NCBI RefSeq assembly: GCF_014879935.1
Contig: NZ_JACSRD010000118.1
Coordinates: 23,750-87,749 of the forward strand
DNA from: Prosthecobacter sp.
GTDB lineage: Bacteria; Verrucomicrobiota; Verrucomicrobiia; Verrucomicrobiales; Verrucomicrobiaceae
DNA: 64,000 bases
Direction of reading: 5' to 3'
Made by a program: the position numbers and the translations under genes
In this document: piece after piece, positions 40,318-50,066 of the stretch
Numbering within the stretch: the stretch's first letter is position 1
How the letters are laid out: the number at the start of each line of letters is the position of its first letter
The notes under the pieces: generated by a model
Told to the model about the DNA's origin: nothing
The model's database searches: none
Seen by the model: the letters and a program-made list of their open reading frames with translations, nothing else

Positions 40318-41733
40318 ATGTCAAAACACCTCCTCTGGCTGGTCCTCCTGCTTTGCACACCGGCAATGGCCGCCGATGTGATCCCGCTGGGAATGAAGCG
40401 CGAATTGTTCGTGGACGAACACCTCATCGCGTCGAAGAGCGGTGTGGAGCTGAAACTGCACAAACCCCAGGCGCAGGAAGTGGCGCTGGTCTGCGATGCG
40501 CCGTGGGAGGGGAACACGTCCGGCTACTTCACGCTGATCCAGGATGGTGACCTGTATCGCTGCTACTATCGCGGCACGCACTTTGACGAAAAACTCAAAA
40601 AGAGCGCTCACGAGGAGCTGACCTGCTATGCGGAGAGCCGCGATGGCATCACCTGGACGAAGCCGAAGCTCGGCCTCGTCGAGTTTCAGGGATCAAAGGA
40701 GAACAACATCATCCTCGTTGGCGAAGGCTGTCACAACTTCACGCCTTTCCTCGACACGAATCCGAACTGCCCGCCCGAGTCACGCTTCAAAGCGCTCGCT
40801 GGCATGGGAGATAACACCACACGCAAGCAGAAGCCCAGCCTGCAGGCATGGCACTCCGCCGATGGCGTGCGCTGGTCACGGATGCGGGAGCAGCCGGTGA
40901 TCGACGCGGGTGCGTTCGACTCACAGAACCTCGCGTTCTATGACGCGGAGATCGGGGCCTACCGGGCCTACTGGCGTTACTTCACGGGAGGCTACACCGA
41001 TGAGCGCGGCTGGAAGCCGAAAGGTGTCCGCGCGATTCGCACGGCCGTTTCCAAGGACTTTCTGAGCTGGGAAAAGTTCAACAACCTGACCTACGGCCCG
41101 GATGCGCCTGAGGTGCAGCTTTATACCAATGCCGTGCGGCCCTACTTCCGCGCACCCCACCTGCTGCTGGGCTTTCCCACCCGCTACGAGGCGAAGCATG
41201 AGCAGGTGGAGCCGGTCTTCATGACCAGCCGGGATGGCGTGAACTTCAAACGCTGGGAGGAGCCGCTCATCCCCATCACCGCACCGAAGGATCGCGATGG
41301 CAACCGCAGCAACTACATGACCAACGGCCTGCTCCAGCTCCCCGGCAGCGACCGCGAGCTGTCTGTGTATGCCACCGAGGCCTATTACGCCGGTCCCGGC
41401 AGCCGCATCCGCCGCTTCACCTTCCGCATGGACGGTTTCGTCTCCGCCTCGGCTGAAGATGGTGAGATCATCACCAAGCCGCTCACCTTCACGGGATCGA
41501 AGCTCATGCTGAATCTCGTGAGTCAGGTCGAAACTCGCGTGGAGGTGCAAGATGAAACCGGAAAGGCCATTCCAGGCTTCACGCTGGAGGATTGCACTCC
41601 GCTGAACGGCGACTTCATCGACCAAGCCGTGACGTGGAAAGGCGGCAGCCTCGAAAAACTCGCCGGAAGGCCCGTGCGCCTGCGTTTTCACCTCATCGAG
41701 GCCGATCTGTTCGCGATGCAGTTTGTCCGTTGA
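40318..41733 (+). CDS. Secreted five-bladed beta-propeller-type glycosidase-like protein
   Basis: The product has 471 aa with a signal peptide (LLWLVLLLCTPAMAAD). It then has features reminiscent of GH32/GH43/GH130-like propellers: RELFVDEHLI near the start, TCYAESRDGITWTKP, HSADGVRWSRM and MTSRDGVNFKRWEEP. These repeated S-x-DG-x-x-W motifs mark blades. A C-terminal beta-rich domain (about 385-470) completes it. Homologues are frequent in Planctomycetes and Verrucomicrobia and usually annotated hypothetical. The substrate is unknown. Confidence 0.6.
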   Translation: MSKHLLWLVLLLCTPAMAADVIPLGMKRELFVDEHLIASKSGVELKLHKPQAQEVALVCDAPWEGNTSGYFTLIQDGDLYRCYYRGTHFDEKLKKSAHEELTCYAESRDGITWTKPKLGLVEFQGSKENNIILVGEGCHNFTPFLDTNPNCPPESRFKALAGMGDNTTRKQKPSLQAWHSADGVRWSRMREQPVIDAGAFDSQNLAFYDAEIGAYRAYWRYFTGGYTDERGWKPKGVRAIRTAVSKDFLSWEKFNNLTYGPDAPEVQLYTNAVRPYFRAPHLLLGFPTRYEAKHEQVEPVFMTSRDGVNFKRWEEPLIPITAPKDRDGNRSNYMTNGLLQLPGSDRELSVYATEAYYAGPGSRIRRFTFRMDGFVSASAEDGEIITKPLTFTGSKLMLNLVSQVETRVEVQDETGKAIPGFTLEDCTPLNGDFIDQAVTWKGGSLEKLAGRPVRLRFHLIEADLFAMQFVR

Positions 41734-41750
41734 AGCCAAACTCCATCGTC

Positions 41751-43373
41751 ATGAAGTCTCTCACATCCATTTCGCTGCTGGTCAGTGCTGTCTTCTGTCT
41801 GCTGCGAGCCGCAGACCCGCTCGACCGTCTGCCTCAGCCGTGGCAGGAGCCGGTGCATCGCATTTCATTCGCGGAATACGAGGCCACGTTGAAATACTGG
41901 GCGGCGAAGCATCCGGGCGTGTTTGAGTTCGAGAAACGGGGTGAGTCGCATGACGGGCAGCCGGTCTATCTGGTGAAGATCACCGACGCCAGCGTGGCGG
42001 ACGAGGACAAGCAGGTGGCGCTGGTTTCCGCCTTGCATGGAGGGCCGGAACGCTCCGGAACGACGACGATCCTGCACCTGATTGAGCGATTGCTGGATGA
42101 TTCGGACTTCTCGAAGGAGACGCGGAAGAAGCAGATCGTGCTGCTGGTGCCCATCGCGAATCCCTATGCGTTCTTCACCACGGACCGCTTCACGAACAAG
42201 GAGAAGATTGATCTCTACGATCCGCAACTCAGCTACTGGGACCTGCCGAAGCTAAAACTGGCTGTTCCTGAGCGCACGCCGGAGTTGGCGGCCTTTCTCG
42301 GCATTGTGGATCAATATCGCCCGGAGGTGCATCTCGACCTGCACGGCACTGGATTGCAGGCCTTCCCCGATGACAAGCTCGGCAACCGCACGATGCGGCA
42401 GGGACAGACGATGTTTGAGATCAGCGCCTGCTCGTATTCGAACTGTGGCGTGCGCCCGTGGGACCCGCGTGTGACGGAGGCGATGGTGAAAGCTGGTGTC
42501 GAGGCGGGGTTTGGATCGGATCGCGCCGAGGCAGATGCACAGCGCTGCTTTTACAATCCGGATCACGACGTGTTTCGCAGCCGCCTGTGGAATGCGCCGC
42601 GCCCGCAACGCTTCCGCACCATGTTTTATGGCTACATGAAGCATCACACGATGATCTCGACGACGGAGATCGGCTGGGAGCAAAGCGGCGTGGCCCGCGT
42701 GTGCGGTGTGCTGGATTTGGGGAACCAGCAGTGGCCGGATGAGCGCTTCACCGGCTATCCCGTCACCCGTGTGCGTGCTCGGGCGGGGCGTTTCGTCACC
42801 GCCTACGGCCGCACGGCATCGGAGCGCCGTGAGAGCCGCTGCGAGCTGTGGAACCGCCAGCCCGGTTTCGCCGATGGCATGATGTATCCCGAGTATGAAG
42901 GCCGCACGACTTACGTCTGCGCCGTGACGCCGAAAGGCATCGCCGCGCTCGACAACGATCCAGCGAAGTTCATCGCGAATCTCCGCACGTTTCCCGATGT
43001 GAACGCTGACCGCATCGAGCGCTTTGTGAAGCTCGGTCCCGAATACGAGTTCACCTCCGATCCGCGTGAGGTGAAAAGCGGCAAGCCCATCCAGCACGGC
43101 ATCGGCTTCCGTTTTCGCGTGCCTTATCGCTCGCCCGAGATCCTGGAAGTCGCCGTGAACGGCCATGCGCTGCCCGTCAGCGCCACCGATGGCTACGAGG
43201 CTTGGTTTGCCGATGGCTACACCCAGGTGCAGATCAATCTGCCGCCTGAACAAACACGCCAGATGGACCTCTTTGTCGTCACCTGCGCCTACGACGGCAA
43301 AGAAAAGCGCCCCATCGGCTGGAAGCCGCCCGTGGAGGTCACACGACAACTCTCATCCCCCAACAAGCCTTGA
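41751..43373 (+). CDS. Secreted M14-family zinc carboxypeptidase-like protein
   Basis: ATG 41751 gives a 540-aa product with a signal peptide (MKSLTSISLLVSAVFCLLRAAD); upstream codons in frame belong to the preceding gene. The M14 fold is indicated by VALVSALHGGPERSGTT, supplying the HxxE zinc pair, followed by ANPYAF and VHLDLHGTG, supplying the third His. A possible catalytic Glu lies in STTEIGWEQ. The C-terminal domain is beta-rich. It should remove C-terminal residues from peptides or act on cell-wall-type amide bonds outside the cytoplasm. Its stop overlaps the next start (TTGA). Confidence 0.7.
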   Translation: MKSLTSISLLVSAVFCLLRAADPLDRLPQPWQEPVHRISFAEYEATLKYWAAKHPGVFEFEKRGESHDGQPVYLVKITDASVADEDKQVALVSALHGGPERSGTTTILHLIERLLDDSDFSKETRKKQIVLLVPIANPYAFFTTDRFTNKEKIDLYDPQLSYWDLPKLKLAVPERTPELAAFLGIVDQYRPEVHLDLHGTGLQAFPDDKLGNRTMRQGQTMFEISACSYSNCGVRPWDPRVTEAMVKAGVEAGFGSDRAEADAQRCFYNPDHDVFRSRLWNAPRPQRFRTMFYGYMKHHTMISTTEIGWEQSGVARVCGVLDLGNQQWPDERFTGYPVTRVRARAGRFVTAYGRTASERRESRCELWNRQPGFADGMMYPEYEGRTTYVCAVTPKGIAALDNDPAKFIANLRTFPDVNADRIERFVKLGPEYEFTSDPREVKSGKPIQHGIGFRFRVPYRSPEILEVAVNGHALPVSATDGYEAWFADGYTQVQINLPPEQTRQMDLFVVTCAYDGKEKRPIGWKPPVEVTRQLSSPNKP

Positions 43374-44890
43374 AAACGCTGCTTTTCATTTGGACCGCGC
43401 TCCCCCTCTGCCTGACCGCGGCAGAAGCGCCGCGCTTGCGAGTCGCCGCGCTCGATTTCGACGTGGTTCCGGACAAAGGCGGTGTCACGGCGAGCAAGGT
43501 CGGGGCGCTGGTGCGGGAGGTGGCGGGGCCGTTGCGAACGACGGTGACGTTGTTTGAGGATGGCGGTCGGCGTGTGTGCCTCATCGCGCCGCATATGAAC
43601 TCGCCGAAAGGAGCGAACATCAGTCCGCTGATTCGGCGCACGGTGGCCGAGACGTTGAAAATGCCGGTGGAGAATGTGCTGCTGATGCTTTCGCACAACC
43701 ACACGGACTTCAACCTGGTGAGCAATCACCTCGAAGCGTCCGTGACCTACCGTCTCGCACCCAGCGAACTGGCGGAACCAAAGCTGGTGCCTGCGGGTGA
43801 GGATTTCCTGAAGAAGCTCGCCGCCACGGCCAAGCAACTGCCCGCGCTGCTGCAACCGGTGAGTGTGTGGTGGACGGTCGGCAGCGAGGGGCGCATCAGC
43901 TACAATCGTAAGGGCCGCCGGGCTGATGGCAGCACCTACCTGATGCGCGAGGAGGATCGCGACCTCCTGGGCGTGGATTTCAAAGGCGATGTCGATGAGC
44001 AGGCGCCGCTGGTTGTTTTCAAGAATGCCCAAGGCGAGGTCGTCACGGCCCTCACGCACTTCACCGCGCATCCGGTGACTTGTTTTCATCCCGAGAAGCC
44101 CGTGGTGTTTGGCGACTGGCCGCAAGTGGCCTGTGAGCATCTCGCGCAGCATCTTTCTCCGGGTAAAACGATCAGCGTGAGTTTCCTGCAAGGCTGTGCG
44201 GGCGATGTGAACTCGAAGGGCATGTTTCGTGGCGGTGTCGAGCTTTCGAAAAAGTATGGCCGCATGCTGGCCGACAGCTACATCGCCGCTCTGAAGGACC
44301 TGAAGCCCTCGCAGCGCGATGGTCTCGACTTTGCCATCGAAAAGGTGCGTGTCCCGTTAGCACCGCTGCCTTCAGAGGCGGTCTTGAAGGCGGAGATCGC
44401 GGAGATGGAAGACTTCATCCGCCGGGCGAAGGCAGGCGATGACAACACGCGTGAATGTGTCGGTCAAAACTTCCCGAGCGAGCTGACGCCAGCCTATCGT
44501 GCGGCGCTGGTGGAGATGATCCTGCCGTGGAGCCAGTGGGCGCTGGATCTGCGCCACCAGGGCAAGGCGGACAGCGTGCCGAAGTTCCTCGAAGTGGACA
44601 TCCAGGTGTTGCGCCTCGGCGATGTGGGCATCGTCGGCATGCCGTTCGAGCCGTTTCAAGGCATCGGGCGGCAGATCCGTGCGGGCTCGCCGCTGCCGCT
44701 GGCCCTGCCCTGCGGCTACACGAATATTTCGCACGGCTATCTCACCGACGGTCCGAACACGGGCGACCGCGAATACATGAGCGCCAACTATCGCTACAGC
44801 AAGTTCCGGCCGCCGTACGCGAAGCCGGGCGGCGATGTCATCGCCACGCAGGCGCTCGAAACCCTTCGCCGCTTCGTCAAACCCGAATGA
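43370..44890 (+). CDS. Secreted neutral/alkaline ceramidase-like protein
   Basis: The start is TTG 43370, overlapping the previous TGA, and gives MKTLLFIWTALPLCLTAAEA. The 506-aa protein shows features of the neutral ceramidase N-terminal family: a MLSHNHTDFN metal-binding-type His motif, THFTAHPVTCFHP and SFLQGCAGDVN. Those enzymes cut the amide of ceramide; this protein may act on another amide. TTG as start and the 4-base overlap indicate translational coupling. Its own stop overlaps the next ATG. Confidence 0.65.
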   Translation: MKTLLFIWTALPLCLTAAEAPRLRVAALDFDVVPDKGGVTASKVGALVREVAGPLRTTVTLFEDGGRRVCLIAPHMNSPKGANISPLIRRTVAETLKMPVENVLLMLSHNHTDFNLVSNHLEASVTYRLAPSELAEPKLVPAGEDFLKKLAATAKQLPALLQPVSVWWTVGSEGRISYNRKGRRADGSTYLMREEDRDLLGVDFKGDVDEQAPLVVFKNAQGEVVTALTHFTAHPVTCFHPEKPVVFGDWPQVACEHLAQHLSPGKTISVSFLQGCAGDVNSKGMFRGGVELSKKYGRMLADSYIAALKDLKPSQRDGLDFAIEKVRVPLAPLPSEAVLKAEIAEMEDFIRRAKAGDDNTRECVGQNFPSELTPAYRAALVEMILPWSQWALDLRHQGKADSVPKFLEVDIQVLRLGDVGIVGMPFEPFQGIGRQIRAGSPLPLALPCGYTNISHGYLTDGPNTGDREYMSANYRYSKFRPPYAKPGGDVIATQALETLRRFVKPE

Positions 44891-45603
44891 ATACTGCAAG
44901 TAATCGGGCCATTCCTGGCCCGTTCATGGATGAATCGGGGCAGGAATGCCCCGACTACCTTGTCGGCGCGAACGCGCAAATCGACCCCGGTGTGACCCTC
45001 GGCTATCGCTATCCCGGCGACTCGCAGCCCACCCGCATCGGTGATCACGCCATCATCCGCAGCGGCAGCATCATTTACGCGAACACGACCATCGGGCATC
45101 GTTTCCAATGCGGCCATCAGGTGCTCATTCGCGGCGAAATCACCATCGGGGACCGCTGTGTCGTGCATCACAAATGCACGCTGGAGGGCAGGCTCAAGAT
45201 CGGCCACGGCGTCAAGATCATGGCGCATGTCTATGTGCCCAGCCGCACGACGATTGGCGATTTCGTCTTCATCGGCCCTGGCACCACGTTTCTGAACGCG
45301 AAGTATCCGATGCGCGAAGGCACCGTGCAGGGCGCGATCATCGAGGAGCACGTCTGCATCGGCGGAGGCGTCACGATTTGTCCCGGCGTGCGCATCGGAC
45401 GCAGCAGCTTCATCGCTGCTGGAGCGGTGGTGAACAAGGACGTGCCGCCTGGAACTCTCGCGATGGGCGTTCCGGCACGTCATCAGGCGCTTCCACCGAA
45501 CATTTTGCCCGAGAACCTCCTGGAGCAGCTTTTGCCTCAGACGGATCTTTTCGGTGCCCACCACGACGAAACGTGGAAGACTGAAAACTGGACCTCATCA
45601 TGA
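44887..45603 (+). CDS. Left-handed beta-helix acyltransferase (hexapeptide repeat)
   Basis: ATG 44887 overlaps the preceding TGA. The 238-aa protein consists of hexapeptide repeats (IGDHAI, IGHRFQ, IGDRCV, IGHGVK, IGDFVF) followed by a typical loop and end (SFIAAGAVVNKDVPPGTLAMGVPARH). This is the fold of sugar O/N-acetyltransferases of the WbbJ/PglD/WlbB type, active as trimers in the cytoplasm. It lacks a signal peptide, unlike its neighbours, so coupling with exported hydrolases is unexpected. Confidence 0.8.
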   Translation: MNTASNRAIPGPFMDESGQECPDYLVGANAQIDPGVTLGYRYPGDSQPTRIGDHAIIRSGSIIYANTTIGHRFQCGHQVLIRGEITIGDRCVVHHKCTLEGRLKIGHGVKIMAHVYVPSRTTIGDFVFIGPGTTFLNAKYPMREGTVQGAIIEEHVCIGGGVTICPGVRIGRSSFIAAGAVVNKDVPPGTLAMGVPARHQALPPNILPENLLEQLLPQTDLFGAHHDETWKTENWTSS

Positions 45604-46274
45604 AAACCAACCTCACACTCACCATTCTTCTCGCCTCATCCCTCGTTTTTGCCGCCGATCCGGCTCCGCCAGCCACGGAAACCTGCGTGGCGGACAAACT
45701 CATCTCGGCGGAGAAGTTTGACCGCCCCGAGTCCTTCACGGACAAAAAGAAGCCCGGCACCGACGGCTGGCGTGGCGGCATCGGCACCTGGAGCATCAAG
45801 GACGGCGCCGCCTATGAGATTCAGGAAGCTCCGAGCAAAAACCGGCCGAACGGCCACGAGGCGGTGTGCGAGCACATCGTGGACCTCGGCGACTACGTGC
45901 TGACGGCCGAGTTCAAGCTGGGCCCGTCGCCGCAGATTGGTTTCGTCTGCCGCGACACGAACCAGCCGAACCTCCACCAAGGCCGCGTGATGATCACGCC
46001 CACGGCGATCTGGATACAAAAGATGAGCGGCATCGCCAAGGAGACCCGCCGCGAGGAACTGAAGAGGATCGAGGTCAAACTCGATCCCGACACCTGGCAC
46101 CGCATCACGATTGAAATCTGCGGCGACCACTTCCAGGCCAAAATCGATGATCATGTGCTCGAAGCCAGCCACGAGCGTTTCAAGGAGCGCAAAGGCCGCA
46201 TCGGCTTTGTCGCGAAGAATGAAGGGGCGCAGTTCCGGAACGTGGCTCTCTGGAGCGCAAAGCCGAAGTCGTGA
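45600..46274 (+). CDS. Secreted jelly-roll protein, DUF1080/concanavalin-like
   Basis: The ATG overlaps the preceding TGA (ATGA at 45600). The 224-aa protein has a signal peptide (MKTNLTLTILLASSLVFAAD). Its beta-sandwich pattern includes GWRGGIGTWSIKDGAAYEI, DYVLTAEFKLG and FKERKGRIGFVAKNEGAQFRNVALW. It matches the 3-keto-disaccharide hydrolase/DUF1080 style of fold, expanded in Planctomycetes and Verrucomicrobia. It is the last of four genes joined by 4-base overlaps (41751-46274). Confidence 0.65.
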   Translation: MKTNLTLTILLASSLVFAADPAPPATETCVADKLISAEKFDRPESFTDKKKPGTDGWRGGIGTWSIKDGAAYEIQEAPSKNRPNGHEAVCEHIVDLGDYVLTAEFKLGPSPQIGFVCRDTNQPNLHQGRVMITPTAIWIQKMSGIAKETRREELKRIEVKLDPDTWHRITIEICGDHFQAKIDDHVLEASHERFKERKGRIGFVAKNEGAQFRNVALWSAKPKS

Positions 46275-46354
46275 GGCGGTTTGCGGCAGACCGCAAGAAT
46301 GGCTCGCACTTGCCTTGAAAGCCGGCGGTGCCGTCCTCGTTCCCACGGCTGCCC

Positions 46355-48640
46355 ATGAAAGTCCTTTTTCCATCGCTGCTCGTTTTCTTCGCCATGGCCG
46401 CGCCGCTTGTCGCGGCCCCCAAGGAGGCGGAGACGCGGGGAACGGCCTTTTTCGAGTCCAAGATCCGGCCTTTGCTGGTGCAGCACTGCTACAAGTGCCA
46501 CAGCGAGGCGGAAGGCGAAAGAAAGGGCGGCCTGTTGCTCGACCGGCAGTCAGGCTGGCTGGATGGCGGAGACAGCGGGCAGGTGATCGTCCCCGGCGAT
46601 GTGGCAGGGTCTCTGTTCATTCAGGCGATCCGGTATGCGGACGAGGACATGCAGATGCCGCCGAAGTATCAGCTCGACGCCGGGGTGGTGGCGCTGCTGG
46701 AGCAGTGGGTGAAAATGGGCGCTCCCGGTCCGAAGCAGGACATGGGCGAGACGGCTTTCTCAAAGCTCGGCGACCAGGACGTCCTGTTCGAAAAGGCCAG
46801 GGCACACTGGGCCTTTCAACCGGTGAAGGCGGTGGAGCCGCCCGCCTCGGGTGATGCCGCGTGGGATGCGCAGCCGGTGGACCGGTTCGTCCGTGCGAAG
46901 CTGAAGGAAAAAGGTCTGGAACCCTCACCGCCTGCGGATGCGGCCGTTCTCCAACGACGACTGGCCTATGACCTCACCGGACTGCCGCCGCAGGCGGACG
47001 CAATGACCGACACTGCGGTCGAGATCGAGCGGCTGATGAAGTCGCCCCACTTTGGCGAGCATTTTGCGCGGCTGTGGCTGGATGTGGCACGCTACGCGGA
47101 CACCGCCAACGTGACCGTCCCCGCCGTGCGCATGGAGACCTACTATCCCTTCGCCTTCACGTTCCGGGACTACGTGATCGAGTCGTTCAACAAGGACAAG
47201 CCGTACGACGTCTTCATCAAGGAGCAGCTCGCGGCGGACCTGCTGGGCTTCAAGGAGCGTGCGCCGGAGCAGGCGGCGCTCGGTTTCATCGCCGTGACGC
47301 CGTTCACGGCGGCTCCGCATGATTTTGTGGATGACGTGATCGACACCACGACTCGCGGGCTGCTCGGGCTGACGGTGGCCTGCGCCCGGTGCCATGATCA
47401 CAAGTTCGAACCGGTGCCCACGGCGGACTATTATTCGCTTTATGGCGTGTTCGGTTCCATCGACCGCGTTCCGCATGCGAACTTCGAGGAATTCCCGCTG
47501 ATCGACGGCTACGAGCCGGCTCCGGACTCCCGGGCGGACTACGTGAAAAAGCAAGAGGTCATCCAGGCGAAGGTGAACGCGGCCAGGAAGACCGGGAAAC
47601 TCGTCGGCGCACGGCAGCCGCAATGGAAGGTCATTCAAAGCAGCGAAATGTGCGAACTGGTGACCTTTCACGAAGGGGCAGAGGCACGGGCCATCGTGGT
47701 GAAGGAAAAGTCGAAGCCGATCACGCCGCGCATCTTCCTGCGTGGCGAGGCCGACACGCGGGGCGATTCGGTGCCGAGACGCTTCCTGAAGCTGCTCGAT
47801 CCGGCGCAGGAGGCCTTTCCAGCGGCAAACAGCGGCCGCCTGGCCCTGGCGGAGAAGATCGCCAGCAAGGAGAACCCGCTCACAGCACGCGTGCTGGTGA
47901 ACCGCGTGTGGGGTTTCCTGATCGGCAGCCATCTGGTGGACACGCCGTCGGATTTCGGGCTGCAAGGCGCCGCCCCCACGCATCCGGAGCTGCTGGACTG
48001 GCTGGCGACAGATTTCATGGCCCACGGCTGGTCCTTGAAGCACCTGGTCCGCACCATCGTCACCAGCCGCACCTATCAACAGAGCAGCCGGGTGCGCGAG
48101 GAGATGGCGGCGAAGGATCCGACGAATCAGTGGCTCTGGAGGGCCCATGCGAAGCGTCTGAGCATCGAGCAGATCCGCGACACGCTGCTGGCGCTCAGCG
48201 GCACGCTGGATCCGCGCCTCAAGGGCCATCCGAAGCCGATGTGGGACGCGGAAGGCAACACGCGGCGCAGCATCTACGGCCTGATCAACCGCATCAACAC
48301 CGATCCGACTCTCCGCGCCTTCGATTTCCCCTCCACCAGCGCCACAGCGGACCGGCGGAGCGAAAACATCGTGCCGCAGCAGTCCTTGTTCGCGCTGAAC
48401 TCGCCTTTCCTCATCGCGAAGGCACGGGCGCTCGCTGCCAGCCTGCAACTCAGCGCCGGCATGAGCAGGCCCGACATCGTGAACGCCCTTTTTCAGAGGG
48501 TCCACCGCCGCGATGCCACGGAAAAAGAGCAGGAGCGTGTGGCCGTGTTTGTCTCGCTGATGCAGAAACGCCAGCAGGACCCGTGGCCGCTGGTCGCACA
48601 GTCGCTGCTGACCTCGAATGAGATGCTCCACCTGGATTGA
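46355..48640 (+). CDS. Planctomycete-type cytochrome c / DUF1549 / DUF1553 protein
   Basis: I prefer ATG 46355 over an upstream GTG because it gives MKVLFPSLLVFFAMAAPLVAA. The 761-aa product has one heme-binding motif CYKCH (C45, C48, H49), then DUF1549 (region with RLAYDLTGLPPQ, RLWLDVARYADT and CARCHDHKFEP, itself CxxCH) and DUF1553 (ENPLTARVLVNRVWGF to the end). Proteins of this type are strongly expanded in Planctomycetes and Verrucomicrobia and are typically encoded next to a DUF1501 protein, as here. A redox role in polysaccharide or sulfate-ester breakdown is often assumed but not proven. Confidence 0.85.
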   Translation: MKVLFPSLLVFFAMAAPLVAAPKEAETRGTAFFESKIRPLLVQHCYKCHSEAEGERKGGLLLDRQSGWLDGGDSGQVIVPGDVAGSLFIQAIRYADEDMQMPPKYQLDAGVVALLEQWVKMGAPGPKQDMGETAFSKLGDQDVLFEKARAHWAFQPVKAVEPPASGDAAWDAQPVDRFVRAKLKEKGLEPSPPADAAVLQRRLAYDLTGLPPQADAMTDTAVEIERLMKSPHFGEHFARLWLDVARYADTANVTVPAVRMETYYPFAFTFRDYVIESFNKDKPYDVFIKEQLAADLLGFKERAPEQAALGFIAVTPFTAAPHDFVDDVIDTTTRGLLGLTVACARCHDHKFEPVPTADYYSLYGVFGSIDRVPHANFEEFPLIDGYEPAPDSRADYVKKQEVIQAKVNAARKTGKLVGARQPQWKVIQSSEMCELVTFHEGAEARAIVVKEKSKPITPRIFLRGEADTRGDSVPRRFLKLLDPAQEAFPAANSGRLALAEKIASKENPLTARVLVNRVWGFLIGSHLVDTPSDFGLQGAAPTHPELLDWLATDFMAHGWSLKHLVRTIVTSRTYQQSSRVREEMAAKDPTNQWLWRAHAKRLSIEQIRDTLLALSGTLDPRLKGHPKPMWDAEGNTRRSIYGLINRINTDPTLRAFDFPSTSATADRRSENIVPQQSLFALNSPFLIAKARALAASLQLSAGMSRPDIVNALFQRVHRRDATEKEQERVAVFVSLMQKRQQDPWPLVAQSLLTSNEMLHLD

Positions 48641-48659
48641 ACCCGTCCCGCCACCCGCC

Positions 48660-50057
48660 ATGCTCAACCGCCGTCTTTTCCTCCAGCGCACCGGTTTCGG
48701 CCTCGGTGCCCTTGCCGCGTCTGACTTCCTCCACGCGGAGGAAAAGGACGACGCCAATCCGCTCGCGCCACGACAGCCGCATTTCACGCCGAAGGTGAAG
48801 CGCGTGATCCACCTGTTCATGAACGGCGGCCCGTCGCAGATCGACACCTTCGATCCGAAGCCGCAGCTCGCGAAGCTGGACGGCAAACCGCTGCCAGATT
48901 CCGTCAAGGAGAAGCTCCAGCCGGTGCAGAAGGCGCGTGTGGGCAGCATCTTTGCCTCACCCTTCGCGTTCAAACCCCACGGGCAGTCCGGCCTGGAGAT
49001 CAGCGAGCTGTTTCCAAACGTCGCGCGGCATGCGGACAGCCTCTGCGTCATCCGCTCGATGGTCAGCGACATCGCGAACCACTCCCCCGGCCTGCTGATG
49101 ATGAATTGCGGCCATACAGTGCTGGAACGGCCCAGCATCGGCTCGTGGGTGACCTACGGGCTCGGTTCCGAAAGCGCCGACCTCCCCGGCTACATCGTTC
49201 TGATGCCGTCCGGGCTGCCCACAGCGCAGTCGAAGAACTGGACCAGCGCCTTCCTTCCCGGCCTCTATCAGGGCACGCATATCGAGACGCAGACAAAAGG
49301 CCAGCTCATCCCCGATCTCACACGTCATGACATCGGCCCGGGCAATCAGCGCGCGCAGCTCGCCCTCACGCAGTTTTTGAACCGCCATCATCTCCTGCGG
49401 CATCCCGGCGATGAGCGGCTGGATTCACGCATCCATTCGATGGAGCTGGCCTTCCGCATGCAGACCGCCGCCACGGACGCCTTTGACCTCAAGCAAGAAA
49501 AGGAGGAGACCCGCACGGCCTACGGTGACACGCCGGTGGGCAAGAACCTCCTGCTCGCACGCCGCCTCGCGGAGCGTGGCGTGCGCTACATCCAGTGCTA
49601 CCACGGCACCGGCCAGCCGTGGGACAGCCACAGCTCCCTGGTGAAAAACCACCAGAAGCTGTGCGCGGAGGCCGACCAGCCCATCGCCGCGCTGCTGCAC
49701 GATCTGAAGGAACGCGGCCTGTGGGAGGACACGCTGATCCTTTGGGGTGGCGAGATGGGCCGGACCTCCACCTACCAGGGCAGCAGTGACAAACCGGCCG
49801 TCTTTGGCCGCGATCATCACGTGGACGGATTCACCGTCTGGATGGCCGGTGGCGCGGTGAAGGGCGGCCATGTCCATGGCATCACGGACGAGTTCGGCCT
49901 CGGTGTCGCGGCCGATCCGGTGCATGTCCATGATCTGCATGCCACCATGCTGCACCTGCTCGGTCTCGATCACAAAAAACTCACCTATCGCTGGTCCGGT
50001 CGCGATTTCAGGCTCACCGACGTGCACGGCAATGTCGTGAAGGAACTGTTTGCGTGA
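48660..50057 (+). CDS. Tat-exported DUF1501 protein (sulfatase-like fold)
   Basis: ATG 48660 gives 465 aa beginning LNRRLFLQRTGFGLGALAAS, a twin-arginine signal. The DUF1501 hallmarks are VIHLFMNGGPSQIDTFDPK, SDIANHSPGLLMMNCGH, YHGTGQPWDSH and GEMGRTSTYQGSSDK near conserved His/Asp residues. It starts 19 bases after the DUF1549/DUF1553 gene, the standard pairing. Tat export suggests folding with a metal before transport. Confidence 0.85.
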   Translation: MLNRRLFLQRTGFGLGALAASDFLHAEEKDDANPLAPRQPHFTPKVKRVIHLFMNGGPSQIDTFDPKPQLAKLDGKPLPDSVKEKLQPVQKARVGSIFASPFAFKPHGQSGLEISELFPNVARHADSLCVIRSMVSDIANHSPGLLMMNCGHTVLERPSIGSWVTYGLGSESADLPGYIVLMPSGLPTAQSKNWTSAFLPGLYQGTHIETQTKGQLIPDLTRHDIGPGNQRAQLALTQFLNRHHLLRHPGDERLDSRIHSMELAFRMQTAATDAFDLKQEKEETRTAYGDTPVGKNLLLARRLAERGVRYIQCYHGTGQPWDSHSSLVKNHQKLCAEADQPIAALLHDLKERGLWEDTLILWGGEMGRTSTYQGSSDKPAVFGRDHHVDGFTVWMAGGAVKGGHVHGITDEFGLGVAADPVHVHDLHATMLHLLGLDHKKLTYRWSGRDFRLTDVHGNVVKELFA

Positions 50058-50066
50058 GGCTGGCCC

